From positions 1-56,270 of the forward strand of contig JABBNX010000006.1 in the NCBI GenBank assembly GCA_019352135.1: a stretch of DNA of 56,270 nucleotides, read 5' to 3'. Numbering within the stretch: the first letter of the stretch is position 1; every line of letters starts with the position of its first letter. Shown piece by piece: positions 8,759 to 18,232 of this stretch. Source of the stretch: Pseudomonadota bacterium (lineage in GTDB: Bacteria > Desulfobacterota > Desulfuromonadia > Geobacterales > Pseudopelobacteraceae). Below the pieces are notes generated by a model. That model was not told where the DNA came from and made no database searches. It saw nothing but the letters and a program-made list of their open reading frames with translations. The translations under genes were made by a program, and so were the position numbers.

Positions 8759-10413
8759 ATTTATTCTACATATTTTTAACCTCACTTATGACCTCCCTGG
8801 TCATGGTCCCACCTATTTCAAAACTGGCTGTGAAAATCGGCGGCATCGACAAACCGGACGAACGGAAGGTTCATTGCACTGAAACTCCCCGCCTGGGTGG
8901 AATCGCCATCTTCAGTGCCTTTCTCTTTTCGGTCCTGTTTTTTGTCGACATTGACCGCCAAATTAAAGCCTTTCTTGCTGGATCGGTAGTTATTTTTCTA
9001 ACCGGCCTAGCCGATGACCTGACCGGTTTGAGTCCCCGGAACAAACTGATTGGTGAGATTTTTGCTGCCACAGTGGCAATCGTCTCCGGCGGCATTAGTA
9101 TGACGACGCTGGGATATCCGCTTGGACTTGGCGAGATTCAGTTGGGACTTTGTGCCATTCCGTTTACTATTTTTGCCGTTGTGGGAGTCATGAACGCCAT
9201 CAATCTCATTGATGGCCTTGATGGTTTGGCCGGCGGCACGTCAGCCGTTGCCTGTCTGGCCTTTGGCATACTTTCCTGGCAAGCCGGCAACACCATCTTG
9301 TTGACACTTGTCATTGCGCTCCTGGGGGCGATTGTCGGTTTTTTGCGCTATAACACCTATCCTGCAAAGATTTTCATGGGGGATTCGGGCAGCTTGTTTT
9401 TGGGCTACTGCATGGGGCTCTTTTCGGTTCTGTTGTTAAGGTCGCCAGGGGGGGCTGTCTCCCCGGTAGCCCCGCTTATGATTCTGGGCGTACCTATTCT
9501 GGATACACTTGTTGTTATGTGGAGGCGGAAACTGCATGGTAAGTGTATCTCCAACCCGGATAAAACCCATCTTCACCACCGTTTACTGGATCTTGGCTTT
9601 GGCCACCGTTTTTCTGTGTTGCTTGTCTATGGACTTTCCTATCTTCTTGCTGTAACTGCACTTATGTTGCACGGCACCAGTGATTTAATCCAGGTCGTTG
9701 TCTTGGTACTGTTTTGTATGGGTTTGTATTCCGGACTTTATATATTAACCACTTCTGAAAAAGTCCAACAAACTCATTTTTTAAATAGTTACATAGGAAT
9801 ACGGCATACCGATACCTTTCGATCTTTATTGAAGTACAGTCATTTTCTACTAGTGGTAATAAAATATATACTGTTGTTGATACTCACCCTTGTTATTTTC
9901 GTTAAACCGGAATATCCGACAAATATTGCCTGGGTAAGCTTCATGATCCTGATGTGCCTGTCGGGACTGTTGATGGTCGGAAAAAGATGGAATAATTCTT
10001 TGCTGCAGTCGGTTATTTATTTCAGTGGGCTGATCAGTGTTTTCATTATTGAAAACTATGGTCGCCAGACAGAGTTTGCCGACTTCCATTTGCTCATGAT
10101 CTCTCATGCTTTGTTTATTTGTCTACTTCTCGTAGTCTCTGTCAAGGTCGTTTTGCGCAAACAGGTAAGGCATTTGATATATACCCGCTTCGAGTATCTG
10201 ATCCTGTTTGTTGTGGTTGCCGTACCGTTATTGCCTTCCGAGATTACTGCCCACTTCCATTTGCTGAGCGTTGCTGCCAAATCGGTTATTTTATTTGTAG
10301 CCTACAAAATGATTCTCATGCGACAGGCACATAAAAACCGAAAAATAGTGTTTGCTACCTACATTGCCCTGCTGGCGCTGGTGTTGCGATATGCGCTAAA
10401 AATGCAATTTTGA
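8746..10413 (+). CDS. wecA: Undecaprenyl-phosphate GlcNAc-1-phosphate transferase (WecA/MraY family) with extra C-terminal membrane region
   Basis: A 555-residue polyprenyl-phosphate sugar-1-phosphate transferase that would start the repeat unit on undecaprenyl phosphate in the inner membrane. Diagnostic motifs: DKPDERKVH with PRLGG (about residues 33-50), GLADDLTGL (about 86), NAINLIDGLDGLAGG (about 152), KIFMGDSGSLFLG (about 207) and PDKTHLHHRLLDLGF (about 275). Normal WecA ends near residue 350; here about 200 further residues with six or so hydrophobic segments follow. ATG 8746 is chosen because GGGGCTGGA precedes it, while the earlier in-frame ATG at 8728 has no ribosome-binding site. 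GC content rises here relative to upstream genes. Confidence 0.88.
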   Translation: MYPLDLFYIFLTSLMTSLVMVPPISKLAVKIGGIDKPDERKVHCTETPRLGGIAIFSAFLFSVLFFVDIDRQIKAFLAGSVVIFLTGLADDLTGLSPRNKLIGEIFAATVAIVSGGISMTTLGYPLGLGEIQLGLCAIPFTIFAVVGVMNAINLIDGLDGLAGGTSAVACLAFGILSWQAGNTILLTLVIALLGAIVGFLRYNTYPAKIFMGDSGSLFLGYCMGLFSVLLLRSPGGAVSPVAPLMILGVPILDTLVVMWRRKLHGKCISNPDKTHLHHRLLDLGFGHRFSVLLVYGLSYLLAVTALMLHGTSDLIQVVVLVLFCMGLYSGLYILTTSEKVQQTHFLNSYIGIRHTDTFRSLLKYSHFLLVVIKYILLLILTLVIFVKPEYPTNIAWVSFMILMCLSGLLMVGKRWNNSLLQSVIYFSGLISVFIIENYGRQTEFADFHLLMISHALFICLLLVVSVKVVLRKQVRHLIYTRFEYLILFVVVAVPLLPSEITAHFHLLSVAAKSVILFVAYKMILMRQAHKNRKIVFATYIALLALVLRYALKMQF

Positions 10414-10476
10414 ATTTTGGATTGGAAAGCTGGAAAAGCAATTTAAAGAAAATTTGGATTTAAATTTTAAAGTATT

Positions 10477-10494
10477 TATGAATCAATATTCATA
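10477..10494. repeat. Small inverted repeat in AT-rich intergenic DNA
   Basis: TATGAAT and ATTCATA form 7-base arms around CAAT in the AT-rich gap between the wecA-like and wzi-like genes. It could be a regulator site or part of a promoter. Nothing else in the gap stands out. Confidence 0.35.
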
Positions 10495-10526
10495 ACAATC
10501 GTGTCCAAATTAAAATTTTACTGTTG

Positions 10527-12200
10527 ATGTGGGAATATGTGAAAAAAAATAATTCAGAATTCAGAATTCATTTAGGCCCACTGGGATCAAATTCAAAATT
10601 GGCATCAGCTTTTGCCCTTTTGCTGATACTGTTGTACACCACGCCGCTGTATGCACTTTCCTCAGCCAACATCCCGCTCGACAGCCCTGTTTACTCCTAT
10701 CTGGACAAGCTGGCTGGTTTCGGCCTGATATCGAGCGATATGAAGGGAATCAAGCCATTCAGCAAGGCAGAGGCGGCGCGGCTGCTGCTGGAGGCGGAAA
10801 ATAATCTGGCAGAAAATCCATCTGCTCCCGCCGGGTTTGCTGCTGAATTGATCAGGCGGGTCCGTGAGCTGATTCCGCGTGAGATTTCGCTGCGGGAACA
10901 CCCGGATAAAAAACCACCCCTGCTTGACTATAATCCGGTGTCCTCGCTCCGCTTTCGCTCCGTCTACCTGGATGGAGCTCCCCGTGATTATCACCGCCTC
11001 GTGCATGATCCGGGGAACGATGGCGTCTTCGGCATCGGCTCGGGGCTGCGGCCGAAAAATCCGACGACGGCAACGGTAATGCAGCGGGGCAGTGAAGGGA
11101 CGCCGCTCCTGGAGAACAACAACGGTGTCGTACATGGTGATGGCAGCTCCGCTGAACTCCGCTGGGGTTCGGAATGGTATCTGAGTACCGTTGCCGTCGG
11201 ATTGCTGGAACCATCCGTACTGGCAGACGGCGACGATAATCAGATCCGCCTCAACCGGGGATATGTGAAGCTGGGCGGCGGCGCCCTGGAGCTTGAGGCG
11301 GGCAAGGATGAAAACTGGCTCGGCCTTGGCTACCGTGGCAACATCACGCTGACCAATAATGCGGAGAATTTTACCCAGGTCAAACTTTCCAGCCCCGAGC
11401 CGTTTCGCATCGGCTGGCTCTCCTGGCTGGGGGAGATGAAGTACTCCCTGATCGGATCGCGACTGGACAGAACCGTTACTGACGGAGCGGAGCGGCAGCC
11501 CTGGTTTTATGCCGCCAAGCTGTCGGTCAAGCCAAGCAAAAATCTGGAGATCGGTTTCAATCTGGGGCGGCAGGTGGGTGGACCGGGAGTCAAAAACAGT
11601 ATCAGCGATACACTGCGAGGCCTGGTCGGCGGCACCAGTGCCGATAATTCCAACGGCTTGGCCGGTATTGAAGCACGCTATCGCATGCCATGGCTGCGTA
11701 ATTCCGAATTGTATGGTGAATTTTCCGGCGAGGACACCGCCGCTTTCTGGCCGATCGTGGAGAGCTACGTGGCTGGCCTGTATATCCCGCGCCTGACCGA
11801 TGCCGGCCGCGATGATTTCCGTTTCGAGTTTTTCCAGGGAAACCAGATACTCTACACGAACGGCACCTTCCCGGAGGGATACCTCTACAAGGGAATGCCG
11901 ATCGGGCACTCACAGGGGGGGGCGACACAGGATTTTTTCACCCGCTACAGCCACTGGTTCGGGGTGCGCAACAACCTGGCGCTGGAATATATTTACACCA
12001 ATCGCGGCATGGTAGGACGGGTGCCGGGGCAGGCGATCGAGAGAAAGCATGCCGGGCGCATCTTCTGGTCCCTGCCGCTGTACGGCGAGACGGATGCCCA
12101 GCTCGAATACGGCATCGAGAAGATCAGCAACCTGAACCTGGTGGAAGGTGCGGAACGGACCAATCAGCTGGTGAAGTTTGAGTTGCGCTACCGGTATTGA
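10527..12200 (+). CDS. Wzi-type capsule-assembly outer-membrane protein
   Basis: About 557 residues with an N-terminal hydrophobic segment (about 26-45, ending TTPLYALS) that looks like a signal peptide. The repeat-rich start of the mature protein (YSYLDKLAGFGLI then GIKPFSKAEAARLLLEA) and alternating beta-strand pattern to the C-terminal ELRYRY are typical of the Wzi family, a beta-barrel that helps surface polysaccharide attach to or leave the outer membrane. The start is uncertain: TTG 10524, ATG 10527 and GTG 10539 (preceded by GGGA) are all in frame, and the 5' end contains a low-complexity GAATTCA triplication. It sits between wecA-like and SLBB export genes. Confidence 0.75.
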   Translation: MWEYVKKNNSEFRIHLGPLGSNSKLASAFALLLILLYTTPLYALSSANIPLDSPVYSYLDKLAGFGLISSDMKGIKPFSKAEAARLLLEAENNLAENPSAPAGFAAELIRRVRELIPREISLREHPDKKPPLLDYNPVSSLRFRSVYLDGAPRDYHRLVHDPGNDGVFGIGSGLRPKNPTTATVMQRGSEGTPLLENNNGVVHGDGSSAELRWGSEWYLSTVAVGLLEPSVLADGDDNQIRLNRGYVKLGGGALELEAGKDENWLGLGYRGNITLTNNAENFTQVKLSSPEPFRIGWLSWLGEMKYSLIGSRLDRTVTDGAERQPWFYAAKLSVKPSKNLEIGFNLGRQVGGPGVKNSISDTLRGLVGGTSADNSNGLAGIEARYRMPWLRNSELYGEFSGEDTAAFWPIVESYVAGLYIPRLTDAGRDDFRFEFFQGNQILYTNGTFPEGYLYKGMPIGHSQGGATQDFFTRYSHWFGVRNNLALEYIYTNRGMVGRVPGQAIERKHAGRIFWSLPLYGETDAQLEYGIEKISNLNLVEGAERTNQLVKFELRYRY

Positions 12201-12278
12201 AGGCGATTTTGTATTTTGAATTGAAATGTAGGCGCTGGTGTCATTTGATATTGAACTCCGCAGGGGAGGATATGGCCC

Positions 12279-12307
12279 TTGACGGTGGTACTGTCATCAC
12301 GTAAGAT
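12279..12307 (+). promoter_or_regulatory. Candidate sigma70 promoter for the export genes
   Basis: TTGACG at 12279, a 17-base spacer and TAAGAT at 12302, 44 bases ahead of the ATG of the SLBB gene. It could let the exporter and Wzz genes be transcribed separately from the glycosyltransferase block. Confidence 0.45.
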
Positions 12308-12350
12308 ATCGCGCTGTCATAACGACGCTAATAATAAGGAGTTTTTTGAA

Positions 12351-15260
12351 ATGCGAATCGTTTATCGGATACTTTTCCTCTCACTGCTGGTAATTTCTGT
12401 GGCTGCCGGTGGTGCCTTTGCCGCTGATAGTGACTCTTTGCGTTCGTGGTCGTCTCCCCCTTCACAATCCACGGTTCCGGGCTTTGGAATGAATGCCGGT
12501 CAGGGCACACTTCCCCTGCAGAACAGTGGCAATAGCACCGGTATGCCCTTGACCAAAGATGACCAGATGATCAATGTGCTGGAAGAGCGCGAGCGGCTGA
12601 AAGAGTTGCAACCGCTTTCTGATCAGGATCTGCAGGGAACAAAAGAAGATGAAATGCTGCAGGGGAAAGATTCCACCGTCAAACAGAAATCAAAGAAACC
12701 GACGGTGCTGCTGAAGGGCGAACCGGGGGATGGCCTCGTCAAGTTGAGCTGGACGCTGGCGAATCTGCCTGTCCGCAGCGAAGACCAGCAGCTGCGCTTC
12801 ACGATTCGCTACGGCATTGAGTCGGAGAAACTGAACAAGAGCATAATGGTCGGTCCCGGCACCGATTATGTGCTGCGCGATTTGAAAAACTTCCAGCCGT
12901 ATTTCATCCAGGTGATTGCCCTTGACCGGGACCAGCAGACGCTCTTCAAGTCCGACGAACTGCGGGTGACCGCACTGCCGGCCGAGGACCAGGGGTCGCG
13001 GATTGAACGGTCGTTTTCACGTAAGGCCACCACCCTGCTTGACAAAACAGAACCAAAGCCGCTGGACCGCGATTTGAAACAATTCGGCTATGATTTTTTC
13101 AAGAACAGCCTCCAGTTGACGAGCGCCATCGACGCCATGCCGGCGGGGTCAAATTACCTGCTCGGTCCGGGGGATGTGCTGAACCTTACTGTCTGGGGAG
13201 CAGTCAATTTCCGTTATGAATTGACGGTTGACCGGACCGGCGAACTGACAATCCCCAAGGTCGGGGCGGTGCGGGTATGGGGCCTCCCCTTTGATAAAGC
13301 TCAAGCTGCGGTGAAGGAGGCTATCAGCCGTTATTACCGCAATTTTGAGATGAGCTTGACGCTCGGCAGGTTGCGCAGCATCCAGGTCTATGTGGTGGGT
13401 GAAGTTGAGGCGCCCGGCAATTATCCGGTCAGCTCGCTTGCCACGGTCATCAACGCGCTGGCGGCTGCCGGCGGTCCGTCGCACAACGGGTCGCTGCGGA
13501 AAGTAAAGGTAACGCGCGGCAACCAGACGGTGGCAACGGTCGATCTGTATGACATGCTGCTGTCAGGGGACCGCAACAAGGACGTCCAGCTGCAAAACGG
13601 CGATACGATTTTTGTGCCGGTAATCGGACCGGTCGTGGCGGTGGCCGGCGAGGTGCGCCGCCCCGCAATTTATGAAATGAACGGCCGGACGACTCTCGCG
13701 GATGCTTTGAAAATGGCCGGCGGTGTGGCGGCCAGCGGCTCGCTGGGACGGATCCAGGTTGAACGCCTCGAGAACAACAGTGCCCGTATCGCCCTGGATA
13801 TTGTTCCGAAAGGCGGCACTATGGAGGCCGAACTGGGGAATGTGGAATTGAAGGATCGCGACATGGTGAAGGTGTTTCCGGTGCAGGCGGCGGTGCGGCA
13901 GGTTGTCGTGCTGAAGGGGAACGTCCAGCAGGCGGGGGAGTACCAGTTCCGTCCCGGAATGCGCCTGACCGATCTGATTCCATCGACGCAGGCGTTGTTG
14001 CCCGAGTCTTACCTGGATTCGGTCGAGATTACCCGGCTGTCTCCGCCCGACTATCGGCGGGAGCTGATTACCGTCAGCCTGCGGCGCGCGCTGGACGGCA
14101 ATCAGGCCGACAACCTGCTGTTGCAGGAACAGGATACGGTCAAGGTCTTCGCGCGTGCGGAGATGGAGGAAAAGCCGCGGGTGGCGGTCAACGGCGCTGT
14201 CGTCAATCCGGGCACCTATGATTTTTACCCCGGCATGGCGGTGCGCGATCTGGTGACCGCCGCCGGGAGCGCCAAGCGCAATGCGGTTCTTGATGATGCC
14301 GAGCTGAGCCGGATTGTCATTACCAAAGACAAGGCACAGTCAACCAGGCTGCAGCTGAATCTTGGCAAGGCGTTGGCGGGCGATCCTGCGAACAACCTGC
14401 CGCTGCAGATTGATGACGTGCTGATCGTGCGCGGCGTTGCCGATTGGCAGGATTCGACCGACAAATTTGTGACGCTCAAGGGTGAAGTGCGTTTTCCCGG
14501 TGTCTATTCGCTGGCGCGTGGTGAAAAGCTGAGCTCGGTGATTACCAGGGCAGGCGGCTATACTGACAACGCCTACCTGCGCGGAGCCAAGTTTACGCGG
14601 CGTTCGGTTCAGGAAGCACAGCAGAAACGGATGGATGAGATCGTGCGCAAGTCCGAAAAAGATATTATGCAAAAGCAGGCCGCCCTGGCGTCGGTTTCGT
14701 CATCAAAGGAAGAGCTGGAAGCGACCAAGGCGGCCCTTGACAGCCTGTTGAAGAGTGCGGAGCAGATGAAGGGGCTCAAGGCGGAAGGACGGGTGGTGAT
14801 GCGTCTGTCGCCCGTTGCCGAGTTGAAGAGGACCAGCTATGATCTCGTGCTGGAGGGGGGGGATAAGCTGGAGATTCCGCCGCGTCCCAGTGTGGTGAGT
14901 GTCCTCGGGCAGGTGTATAATCCGACGTCCTTTATCTATCTGCCCGGGCAGGATGTCGACAGCTATCTCCAGAAGGCGGGTGGACCGGACAACGATGCCG
15001 AATCGTCCGAGATGTATATCATCCGGGTGGATGGCACTGTGTTCAGCCGGCAGCAATCATCGTTCGGCATTCACTGGAGCGATGAAGGGCGCAGCTGGAA
15101 TTTCGGCAGCTTCCTGTCGTCCCCTCTTGAGGCGGGCGATACGCTGGTGGTGCCGCAAAAACTGGAGCGGATTTCCTGGATGCGGGAGATCAAGGATATA
15201 ACCCAGATTCTGGCCAACGTCGCTTTGACTGCCGGAACTGTTATGATCGGCCTGAGATAG
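12351..15260 (+). CDS. Large SLBB-domain polysaccharide export protein (Wza-like)
   Basis: A 969-residue secreted protein expected to form the outer-membrane/periplasmic export channel. The start ATG follows TAAGGAG, and the first 24 residues form a signal peptide ending GGAFA. There is no lipobox, unlike Wza. An FN3-like beta domain spans about 118-212. The polysaccharide-export domain starts at about 266 (YLLGPGDVLNLTVWG), and several SLBB repeats follow, each with an NGDTIFVP- or EQDTVKVF-like end. Between the last repeats lies a predicted coiled coil of about 60 residues (about 754-816). The C-terminus is hydrophobic. It is far larger than Wza (about 380 residues). It is followed 8 bases later by the Wzz-like gene. 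Confidence 0.85.
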   Translation: MRIVYRILFLSLLVISVAAGGAFAADSDSLRSWSSPPSQSTVPGFGMNAGQGTLPLQNSGNSTGMPLTKDDQMINVLEERERLKELQPLSDQDLQGTKEDEMLQGKDSTVKQKSKKPTVLLKGEPGDGLVKLSWTLANLPVRSEDQQLRFTIRYGIESEKLNKSIMVGPGTDYVLRDLKNFQPYFIQVIALDRDQQTLFKSDELRVTALPAEDQGSRIERSFSRKATTLLDKTEPKPLDRDLKQFGYDFFKNSLQLTSAIDAMPAGSNYLLGPGDVLNLTVWGAVNFRYELTVDRTGELTIPKVGAVRVWGLPFDKAQAAVKEAISRYYRNFEMSLTLGRLRSIQVYVVGEVEAPGNYPVSSLATVINALAAAGGPSHNGSLRKVKVTRGNQTVATVDLYDMLLSGDRNKDVQLQNGDTIFVPVIGPVVAVAGEVRRPAIYEMNGRTTLADALKMAGGVAASGSLGRIQVERLENNSARIALDIVPKGGTMEAELGNVELKDRDMVKVFPVQAAVRQVVVLKGNVQQAGEYQFRPGMRLTDLIPSTQALLPESYLDSVEITRLSPPDYRRELITVSLRRALDGNQADNLLLQEQDTVKVFARAEMEEKPRVAVNGAVVNPGTYDFYPGMAVRDLVTAAGSAKRNAVLDDAELSRIVITKDKAQSTRLQLNLGKALAGDPANNLPLQIDDVLIVRGVADWQDSTDKFVTLKGEVRFPGVYSLARGEKLSSVITRAGGYTDNAYLRGAKFTRRSVQEAQQKRMDEIVRKSEKDIMQKQAALASVSSSKEELEATKAALDSLLKSAEQMKGLKAEGRVVMRLSPVAELKRTSYDLVLEGGDKLEIPPRPSVVSVLGQVYNPTSFIYLPGQDVDSYLQKAGGPDNDAESSEMYIIRVDGTVFSRQQSSFGIHWSDEGRSWNFGSFLSSPLEAGDTLVVPQKLERISWMREIKDITQILANVALTAGTVMIGLR

Positions 15261-15268
15261 GGGGGGAT

Positions 15269-16504
15269 ATGAGTGAGACCACGGATATTCGCCCGGAATT
15301 AGGAGCTGAAGAAGAGATCAACCTGCTGGAACTACTGCGGGTTATTGTTCGTAACCTGCCGCTGATTGCCAAGATCACCGGAACAGTTGCGTTGCTCTCG
15401 ATTGTGGTGTCGCTGACCATGAAAAACATCTACACCGCCAAAGCGACCCTGCTGCCGCCGCAGAAGGATTCCGGCGGCGGTGCGGCGGCGCTGCTCGCCT
15501 CGATGGGGGGCGGACTGGGCGGACTGGCCGGTCTGGCGGGCGGGTCCGGGGGCGGTTCTGCGGATTTGTACCTCGGAATCCTCAAAAGCCGTACGGTCAC
15601 GGATGCCGTCATCAAACGGCTTAACCTGCAGACGGAGTATAAATCGAAAAATGCCGATGACACCCGTAAAATGTTAGAGGGGCTGGTCAAGTTTCAGGCC
15701 GCCAAGGATGGTATCATCACCATAACCGCCGACGACACGGATCCGGTCAAAGCGGCACTGCTCGCCAATACCTTCGTCGACGAGCTCCAGAATAAAAGCC
15801 TGTCGCTGAACCTCTCCAAGGCCAGCACCGAACGGAGTTTTCTCGAAAAGCGCCTGGTCGTGGTCAAGCAGGACTTGAAAACTGCCGAAGATGAGATGAA
15901 GAGTTTCCAGGAGAAGAACAAGACCATCAAGGCTGACAGCCAGGCCGCGGCCGCCATCGAAGGGATCGCCCGGGTGCGCGCGGAGATGGTCTCCAAAGAG
16001 GTTCAGCTGGCGGCGCTCAGAAACTCCATGACCGATGCAAGCCCCGAGGTCAGCTCCCTGCTGGCGGCAATCGCGGGGTTGCGCAGGCAGCTGAACAGCA
16101 TGAGCGGCACCGGTGTGAGCGGGGTGATCCCGTCGGTCGGCAACGCTCCCACGATCGAGATGGAATATATCCGGCGCCTGCGTGAGCTGAAGACCCAGGA
16201 AGCGCTGTTCGAACAGCTGACCAAGCAGTATGAACTGGCCAAGATCAACGAAGCGCGCGATTCGTCGTCGCTGCAGGTGCTGGATAACGCCGTGGCGCCG
16301 CTGCACAAGAGTAAACCCAAGCGGGCGCTGATCGTGATCCTTGCAACGGTGACGGCATTTTTCTGCTCGATTTTTCTGGTGTTCATCAGGGAATATCTGG
16401 CCAAACTTACTCCGGAAGACAGCGCCATCATGGCCGAGATGAAGGGCACACTGAAGGGGATGCTCCATCTGCGGCGGTCGGGGCGGGGTACCCCTGGGCC
16501 GTGA
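15269..16504 (+). CDS. Wzz-type chain-length determinant protein
   Basis: A 411-residue inner-membrane protein that would set polymer length with the polymerase and exporter. It has the Wzz topology: a short cytoplasmic N-terminus, a first membrane segment at about 31-54, a long periplasmic coiled-coil region at about 180-350, and a second membrane segment at about 355-378 preceded by the proline-containing VAPLHKSKPKRA. A glycine-rich stretch at about 70-95 (ASMGGGLGGLAGLAGG) follows the first segment. There is no C-terminal tyrosine-kinase domain, so regulation by phosphorylation would need a separate kinase. GGGGGG precedes the ATG. Confidence 0.87.
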   Translation: MSETTDIRPELGAEEEINLLELLRVIVRNLPLIAKITGTVALLSIVVSLTMKNIYTAKATLLPPQKDSGGGAAALLASMGGGLGGLAGLAGGSGGGSADLYLGILKSRTVTDAVIKRLNLQTEYKSKNADDTRKMLEGLVKFQAAKDGIITITADDTDPVKAALLANTFVDELQNKSLSLNLSKASTERSFLEKRLVVVKQDLKTAEDEMKSFQEKNKTIKADSQAAAAIEGIARVRAEMVSKEVQLAALRNSMTDASPEVSSLLAAIAGLRRQLNSMSGTGVSGVIPSVGNAPTIEMEYIRRLRELKTQEALFEQLTKQYELAKINEARDSSSLQVLDNAVAPLHKSKPKRALIVILATVTAFFCSIFLVFIREYLAKLTPEDSAIMAEMKGTLKGMLHLRRSGRGTPGP

Positions 16505-16621
16505 TCACTCTCCCTCAGCACCGGACGGCGTTGCAACGGTACTGTATCCCATTTCCCTCCTTGCCATCCCCGCCGCAAACAGGCATAATGCCTTACATTT
16601 TACTAACGGAGTTTCTATCGT

Positions 16622-18103
16622 ATGGCACTGCGCGTCTACAACACCCTCTCGGGTGAAAAAGAGCTTTTCGTCCCGTTGATCCCCGGCAAGGCCGGGATGT
16701 ATGTCTGCGGGGTAACAGTGTATGATTACTGCCACATCGGACATGCCCGTGCCGGGGTTGTGTTCGATATTATTTATCGCTACCTGAAATACGCCGGATA
16801 CGATGTCACCTATGTGCGCAATTATACCGATATTGATGACAAGATCATCAACCGCGCCAATCAGGAAGGAACCGACTACCGTACAATTGCCGACCGGTAT
16901 ATCCAGGCTTTTGACGAGGATATGGCGCGGCTGGGGCTGGCAAAGCCGACGGTGGAACCGAAAGCCACCGATCACATCGGCGGGATCATCAGTATCATCG
17001 AGACCTTGATTGCCAAGGGGCATGCGTATGTCTCGGATGGTGACGTGTATTATGCGGTGGAAACCTTCCCCGATTACCTCAAACTTTCCGGGCGCAATCT
17101 TGACGAGATGCAGGCGGGGGCCAGGGTCGAGGTGGGAGACAAAAAGCGCCATCCGATGGATTTTGCCCTCTGGAAAGGGTCGAAACCGGGGGAACCGTGG
17201 TGGCAATCGCCGTGGGGCAACGGGCGGCCCGGCTGGCATATCGAGTGTTCGGCGATGAGCATGGAATTTCTGGGCAAAACGTTCGATATTCATGGCGGCG
17301 GCAAAGACCTGGTGTTCCCCCATCATGAAAACGAGATTGCCCAGTCCGAGGGGGCCAATGGCTGCCGGTTCGTGCGCTACTGGCTGCATAACGGCTTTGT
17401 CAACATCAATGCCGAAAAGATGAGCAAGTCTTTGGGCAACTTTTTCACCATCCGCGAGGTGCTGAAAAAGTTTGACCCGGAAACGCTGCGCTTTTTCATC
17501 CTTTCGGCCCACTATCGTTCACCGCTCGATTTCTCCGATCAGAATTTGGACGAGGCCCAATCGGGACTGGAACGGATCTACAGCTGTCTGGCGGCGCTGG
17601 ACGCAGTGCTCAGCGGTACGAATCCGGCGGCTGACATCGCTGTGATAGAGAACCTGTCTCCGGTCGGTCTGGAGCTGCAGGAAAAAATCGAGCAGTTTAT
17701 TCCCCGGTTTGTCGAAGCGATGGATGATGATTTCAACGCCGCTCTCGCGCTTGGCGTTCTGTTTGAAACGGTGCGCTGCACCAACCGCTTTCTTGCGGAA
17801 ACAAAGGAGTCGACACCGCTTTCCTTGTCGCTGGTTGCGCATGTCCGCCATCTGTTCGGTGAGGCAGGGGGGGTGCTCGGGCTGTTCACGTCTTCTCCGG
17901 CTGCCTGGCTGGAAGGGATCAAGACCGCCAAGGCCGGCCACATTGATATAGCGCCGGACGAGATTGAACGGTTGATTGCCGAACGGAGCGCAGCCCGGGC
18001 CGCACGGAATTTCAAACGCGGCGACGAGATTCGCGATCTGTTGCTGGCACAGGGAATCCAGCTGCTTGATTCGGCCCAGGGTACCACCTGGAATGTAAAA
18101 TAG
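16622..18103 (+). CDS. cysS: Cysteinyl-tRNA synthetase
   Basis: A 493-residue class I aminoacyl-tRNA synthetase charging tRNA-Cys in the cytoplasm. Seen are the zinc/cysteine-binding [15 protein letters not shown] region containing the HIGH signature (about residues 29-43), the [10 protein letters not shown] segment (about 207), the [12 protein letters not shown] zinc ligands (about 235) and KMSKSLGNF (about 268). Length and start (ATG after CGGAG) are normal. It is separated from the polysaccharide cluster by about 117 bases with no obvious terminator. There is no T-box leader. Confidence 0.97.
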   Translation: MALRVYNTLSGEKELFVPLIPGKAGMYVCGVTVYDYCHIGHARAGVVFDIIYRYLKYAGYDVTYVRNYTDIDDKIINRANQEGTDYRTIADRYIQAFDEDMARLGLAKPTVEPKATDHIGGIISIIETLIAKGHAYVSDGDVYYAVETFPDYLKLSGRNLDEMQAGARVEVGDKKRHPMDFALWKGSKPGEPWWQSPWGNGRPGWHIECSAMSMEFLGKTFDIHGGGKDLVFPHHENEIAQSEGANGCRFVRYWLHNGFVNINAEKMSKSLGNFFTIREVLKKFDPETLRFFILSAHYRSPLDFSDQNLDEAQSGLERIYSCLAALDAVLSGTNPAADIAVIENLSPVGLELQEKIEQFIPRFVEAMDDDFNAALALGVLFETVRCTNRFLAETKESTPLSLSLVAHVRHLFGEAGGVLGLFTSSPAAWLEGIKTAKAGHIDIAPDEIERLIAERSAARAARNFKRGDEIRDLLLAQGIQLLDSAQGTTWNVK

Positions 18104-18108
18104 GCCGA

Positions 18109-18136
18109 TTGCGTACTTGTTTTTGACTGATATAAT
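18109..18136 (+). promoter_or_regulatory. Candidate promoter with perfect -10 box ahead of the histidine-kinase gene
   Basis: A perfect TATAAT at 18131 is preceded by TTGCGT with a 16-base spacer. The leader would contain the perfect hairpin at 18174-18201 before the GTG start at 18233. Confidence 0.4.
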
Positions 18137-18159
18137 TAATCCTAACCATGAAGACCAGG

Positions 18160-18210
18160 ATACGTGCGTTAACGAAGTTATTTTCTGCATAAAATAACTT
18201 CTAACTTACT
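18160..18210 (+). repeat. Dispersed intergenic repeat, copy 1, with perfect hairpin
   Basis: The element starts GTGCGTTAACGAA at 18164. GAAGTTATTTT (18174-18184) and AAAATAACTTC (18191-18201) form a perfect 11-base stem with loop CTGCAT. Related copies lie at 41430-41470 (minus orientation) and 55888-55970. Too AT-rich for an ordinary intrinsic terminator. Confidence 0.6.
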
Positions 18211-18232
18211 ACTACATCTGACGAGGTTCTGT

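Noticed and set aside
8871-9095. 74-codon minus-strand frame within the wecA-like gene
   Set aside because: Antisense shadow without ribosome-binding site or family features.
10662-11909. 415-codon open frame on the minus strand
   Set aside because: It lies wholly opposite the Wzi-like gene, which has a signal peptide and family features; a GC-rich antisense shadow without a recognisable domain.
15674-16468. 264-codon minus-strand open frame
   Set aside because: Antisense to the Wzz-like gene; His/Arg/Gln-rich composition typical of a shadow frame.
16505-17512. 335-codon minus-strand open frame
   Set aside because: Antisense to cysS, whose motifs are unmistakable.
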